Assembly: GCF_010894455.1 (NCBI RefSeq)
Contig: NZ_JAAIXY010000032.1
Coordinates: 39,139-103,138 of the forward strand
Reading direction: 5' to 3'
Origin: Myxococcus eversor
GTDB taxonomy: Bacteria > Myxococcota > Myxococcia > Myxococcales > Myxococcaceae
Length of the DNA stretch: 64,000 nt
The translations under genes were made by a program, and so were the position numbers. The notes under the pieces are model-generated. The model saw only the letters and a list, made by a program, of their open reading frames with translations, did no database searches and had not been told where the DNA came from. Every line of letters starts with the position of its first letter. Positions within the stretch are counted from its first letter, which is position 1. This document shows, piece after piece, positions 44,375-64,000 of this stretch.

Positions 44375-44885
44375 CCAGCATACACGCCGCCCGCCGTACC
44401 ATCTCCTACCTGTTGGGGCCGGATTGTCTGGCTAATCAGGTCCCAGCGGGTGTCGCTTGGTGGACAGCCGGACCCGCGAGGGGGGACGGCGGGTATCGGG
44501 TGCTGGACGGAAATGGCTGTCATGGACGCGACAGCGATGACGAACCAACGGACGCGGTGGCTGAATCCAATCGGATTCGCGCACACTTGACACTCTCGCC
44601 AAGGGCGCCTTCGCCTCTGCGCTTTCCCGGTGTTAGGGTATTCGTGGCGTTGAACCTGGAGCTGGCTCCAGCGGAGGTGGAGCCCGGAAGGACGCCGCGA
44701 GTCGTAGGTATTTGAAAGCAGTCCTGGAGTCGGGTCTTACATCGATGGACCGACCCCGGAGTGGTTCAGCGGACGTGCACGCACGACCTGGAAGCCTCTT
44801 CCCGCTGGCCTGAGCTGTCCGGAGGTCGGAAGCAGTCAACACTGCAGTCCAAGTTGTTTCGCCATGGCGGCTGGGGGGCCTTCGC
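44375..44885. other. 511-bp divergent intergenic region
   Basis: It separates the RDD operon from the response regulator. It contains two small inverted repeats: GAATCC-AATC-GGATTC (44563-44578) and CTGGAGC-TG-GCTCCAG (44656-44671). TAGGGT at 44634 could be a -10 element, but the matching -35 is weak. No gene is convincing here. Confidence 0.4.
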
Positions 44886-45575
44886 ATGGCAACTAATCAA
44901 TCAGCGATTCGTGTATCCATTCTCGAAGGACCATGGGCGGCGTGGGAAAGCCTCGCCGATGGTCTTCGCGGCGAGGGTGTCGCGGTCACCTCGGTGACCA
45001 GGGACGTGCGACTCTTTCTCGATGGGCTGGGAACCGATCCGCCTCAAGTGGCGGTGATGGATGTGGAAGGAGACAGCGAAGCGGCCGTGGGCTGCTCGGT
45101 GACCGAAGGCATCAACCTGTTGCGCGAGGCACGCAAGCGTCGGCTGGAGGTGCGCATGTTGCTCCTCTCCGCCGTGAGTGCGCCGGAGGTCATCTCCCAG
45201 TGCTTCGACGAGGGGGCCTCGGGCTACCTCTTCCGGAAGGGGCTCGGCACGTCCGCCGTGTCCTCGGCCATCAACTCGCTGGTGCGAGGTGAGCGGCTCT
45301 TCCCGGTGCAGCTGTTGCGCAATGACTTCGAGCATCCGCCTGTCACGTCGCCCACCGCGAGCGTGCTCCTGGCGCTCACGCAGCGGGAGCGCGAGGTGCT
45401 GGCATATGTCGCGGGTGGCGCGGACAACTTGAAGATCGCCGCGCACCTGCAGATCGCCGAGCGCACCGTCAAGTCGCACGTCACCCAGCTCTACCGGAAG
45501 CTTGGGGCCGAGAACCGCACCCAGCTGGCGTTGCGCGCCTGCCATCTGGGGGTTCGTCCGCCGCCGGACCTCTGA
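44886..45575 (+). CDS. LuxR/NarL-type response regulator with atypical receiver
   Basis: A 229-residue DNA-binding regulator. The receiver (~8-130) has a phosphoacceptor-like VMDVEGD and the conserved Lys in YLFRKG. The acidic pocket at the start is reduced to one Glu (VSILEGPW), so it may not be phosphorylated normally. The C-terminal LuxR HTH (~160-225) is intact: LTQREREVLAYVAGG, then NLKIAAHLQIAERTVKSHVT. No sensor kinase is adjacent. It lies upstream of, and oriented toward, the NRPS/MbtH cluster, which is on the opposite strand, so a regulatory link is possible but unproven. Confidence 0.88.
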   Translation: MATNQSAIRVSILEGPWAAWESLADGLRGEGVAVTSVTRDVRLFLDGLGTDPPQVAVMDVEGDSEAAVGCSVTEGINLLREARKRRLEVRMLLLSAVSAPEVISQCFDEGASGYLFRKGLGTSAVSSAINSLVRGERLFPVQLLRNDFEHPPVTSPTASVLLALTQREREVLAYVAGGADNLKIAAHLQIAERTVKSHVTQLYRKLGAENRTQLALRACHLGVRPPPDL

Positions 45576-45647
45576 TGACGACGTCTGACCCCGCCCTCGG
45601 ACCCTAAGTGAATTCCCCAGGGTCCGTCGGGCGGGGCGCTCGTCACA

Positions 45648-45869
45648 TCAGTTCTTCAGCGCCTGCTCTTCCATCTTCTTGCGCAGGCTGAGCGGACGCA
45701 TGTCCGTCCACACCTGCTTGATGTGCTCGAGGCACTCGGCCTTCAGGCCCTGCTTGCCCGCATCCTTCCAGCCCGGCGCATTCTCCCGGTCCGCCGGCCA
45801 GATGGAATACTGCTCCTCGTGGTTGACGACGACCTTGTAGATCGTCGTGTCCTCGCGCTCGTCCGCCAT
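45648..45869 (-). CDS. MbtH-family protein
   Basis: A 73-residue NRPS chaperone that binds adenylation domains. The family signatures are NHEEQYSIWPADRENAPGW and VWTDMRPLSLRKKM, with all three invariant Trp residues present. The start at 45869 is chosen because the family begins here; an upstream in-frame extension to 46094 has no similarity. It is 185 bp after the NRPS stop on the same strand, so it is probably co-transcribed. Confidence 0.95.
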   Translation of the reverse strand: MADEREDTTIYKVVVNHEEQYSIWPADRENAPGWKDAGKQGLKAECLEHIKQVWTDMRPLSLRKKMEEQALKN

Positions 45870-46054
45870 GTGAGTGACTCCTGAAATTGACCGCATCTTG
45901 TTCACATCCCAGGAAAAGGGGTCAATACCGCCAAAAGTAGGCGGATGCCTACTGGCCCCTTCGCTGGGACACTGCTCCGACAGGCCGACTGTCCCGCGAC
46001 CGTGCGTATTGGTGCGCGAGGGGCCACCAGCCCCGTCGTGAAGGTGGCCCGTCA

Positions 46055-64000
<17,946 letters not shown>

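Noticed and set aside
44587..44592. Perfect TTGACA upstream of the response regulator
   Set aside because: No -10 hexamer at 16-18 bp; the nearest TAGGGT is 41 bp away.
44353..44715. Short plus-strand ORF upstream of the response regulator
   Set aside because: Overlaps the RDD start region antisense, no domain, no ribosome site.

Overview
The window is high-GC, densely packed DNA with long C/G-ending codons. It carries an FHA-rich Tad-like secretion locus, a myxobacterial-style Ser/Thr kinase with a PEGA tail, a TPR plus cyclic-nucleotide protein and a giant modular NRPS. Together these point to a myxobacterium, most likely Myxococcaceae or a close relative. That placement is inference; no rRNA or other phylogenetic marker was compared.

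Layout. 1-343 is the 3' end of an Orn/Lys/Arg-decarboxylase-type gene. 344-6260 is an inserted-looking island. It holds an IS630-type transposase remnant, a visibly AT-richer 1649-residue STAND NTPase with an N-terminal PD-(D/E)XK-like nuclease, and a translationally coupled DUF3969-like gene. The island is bounded by an imperfect 29-bp direct repeat that includes the stop codons of both the decarboxylase and the DUF3969 gene. 6261-14831 (minus) is a sensor histidine kinase followed by an RND efflux operon (barrel protein, adaptor, permease). It is controlled by a divergent TetR gene with two operator-like palindromes. 15626-16937 looks like a deletion scar joining an AraC-type gene that lacks its HTH to an MBL-fold hydrolase that lacks its N-terminus. 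17076-28239 holds a TPR/cNMP-binding protein, a Cys-rich exported protein, a Ser/Thr kinase, glyQS, and a coupled pair of surface beta-propeller-like proteins.

28303-35496 is a Tad-like locus: an RHH-FHA protein, prepilin peptidase, secretin, FHA-fused CpaF-type ATPase and a double-FHA membrane protein. It resembles one half of the split Kil contact-killing apparatus of Myxococcus; the platform and pilin genes are not here. 35542-38271 is polA. 38566-42039 (minus) is a chain with a DivIVA-domain protein, DUF167, a peptidase-MA-like protease and a HEAT protein. 42173-45575 holds a zinc-ribbon/J-domain protein, SpoIIM and RDD membrane proteins, and a LuxR-type response regulator with an atypical receiver.

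45648-64000 (minus) is the 3' part of an NRPS with an MbtH gene. The visible part has a partial A-PCP, five complete C-A-PCP modules and a terminal thioesterase. In that thioesterase all three catalytic positions appear replaced. Modules 1 and 3 share a 532-bp adenylation-domain block with one mismatch, which points to recent duplication or gene conversion.

The most unusual items are the repeat-bounded STAND-nuclease/DUF3969 island, the apparently dead NRPS thioesterase, the near-identical A-domain block, and the FHA-saturated Tad-like locus.
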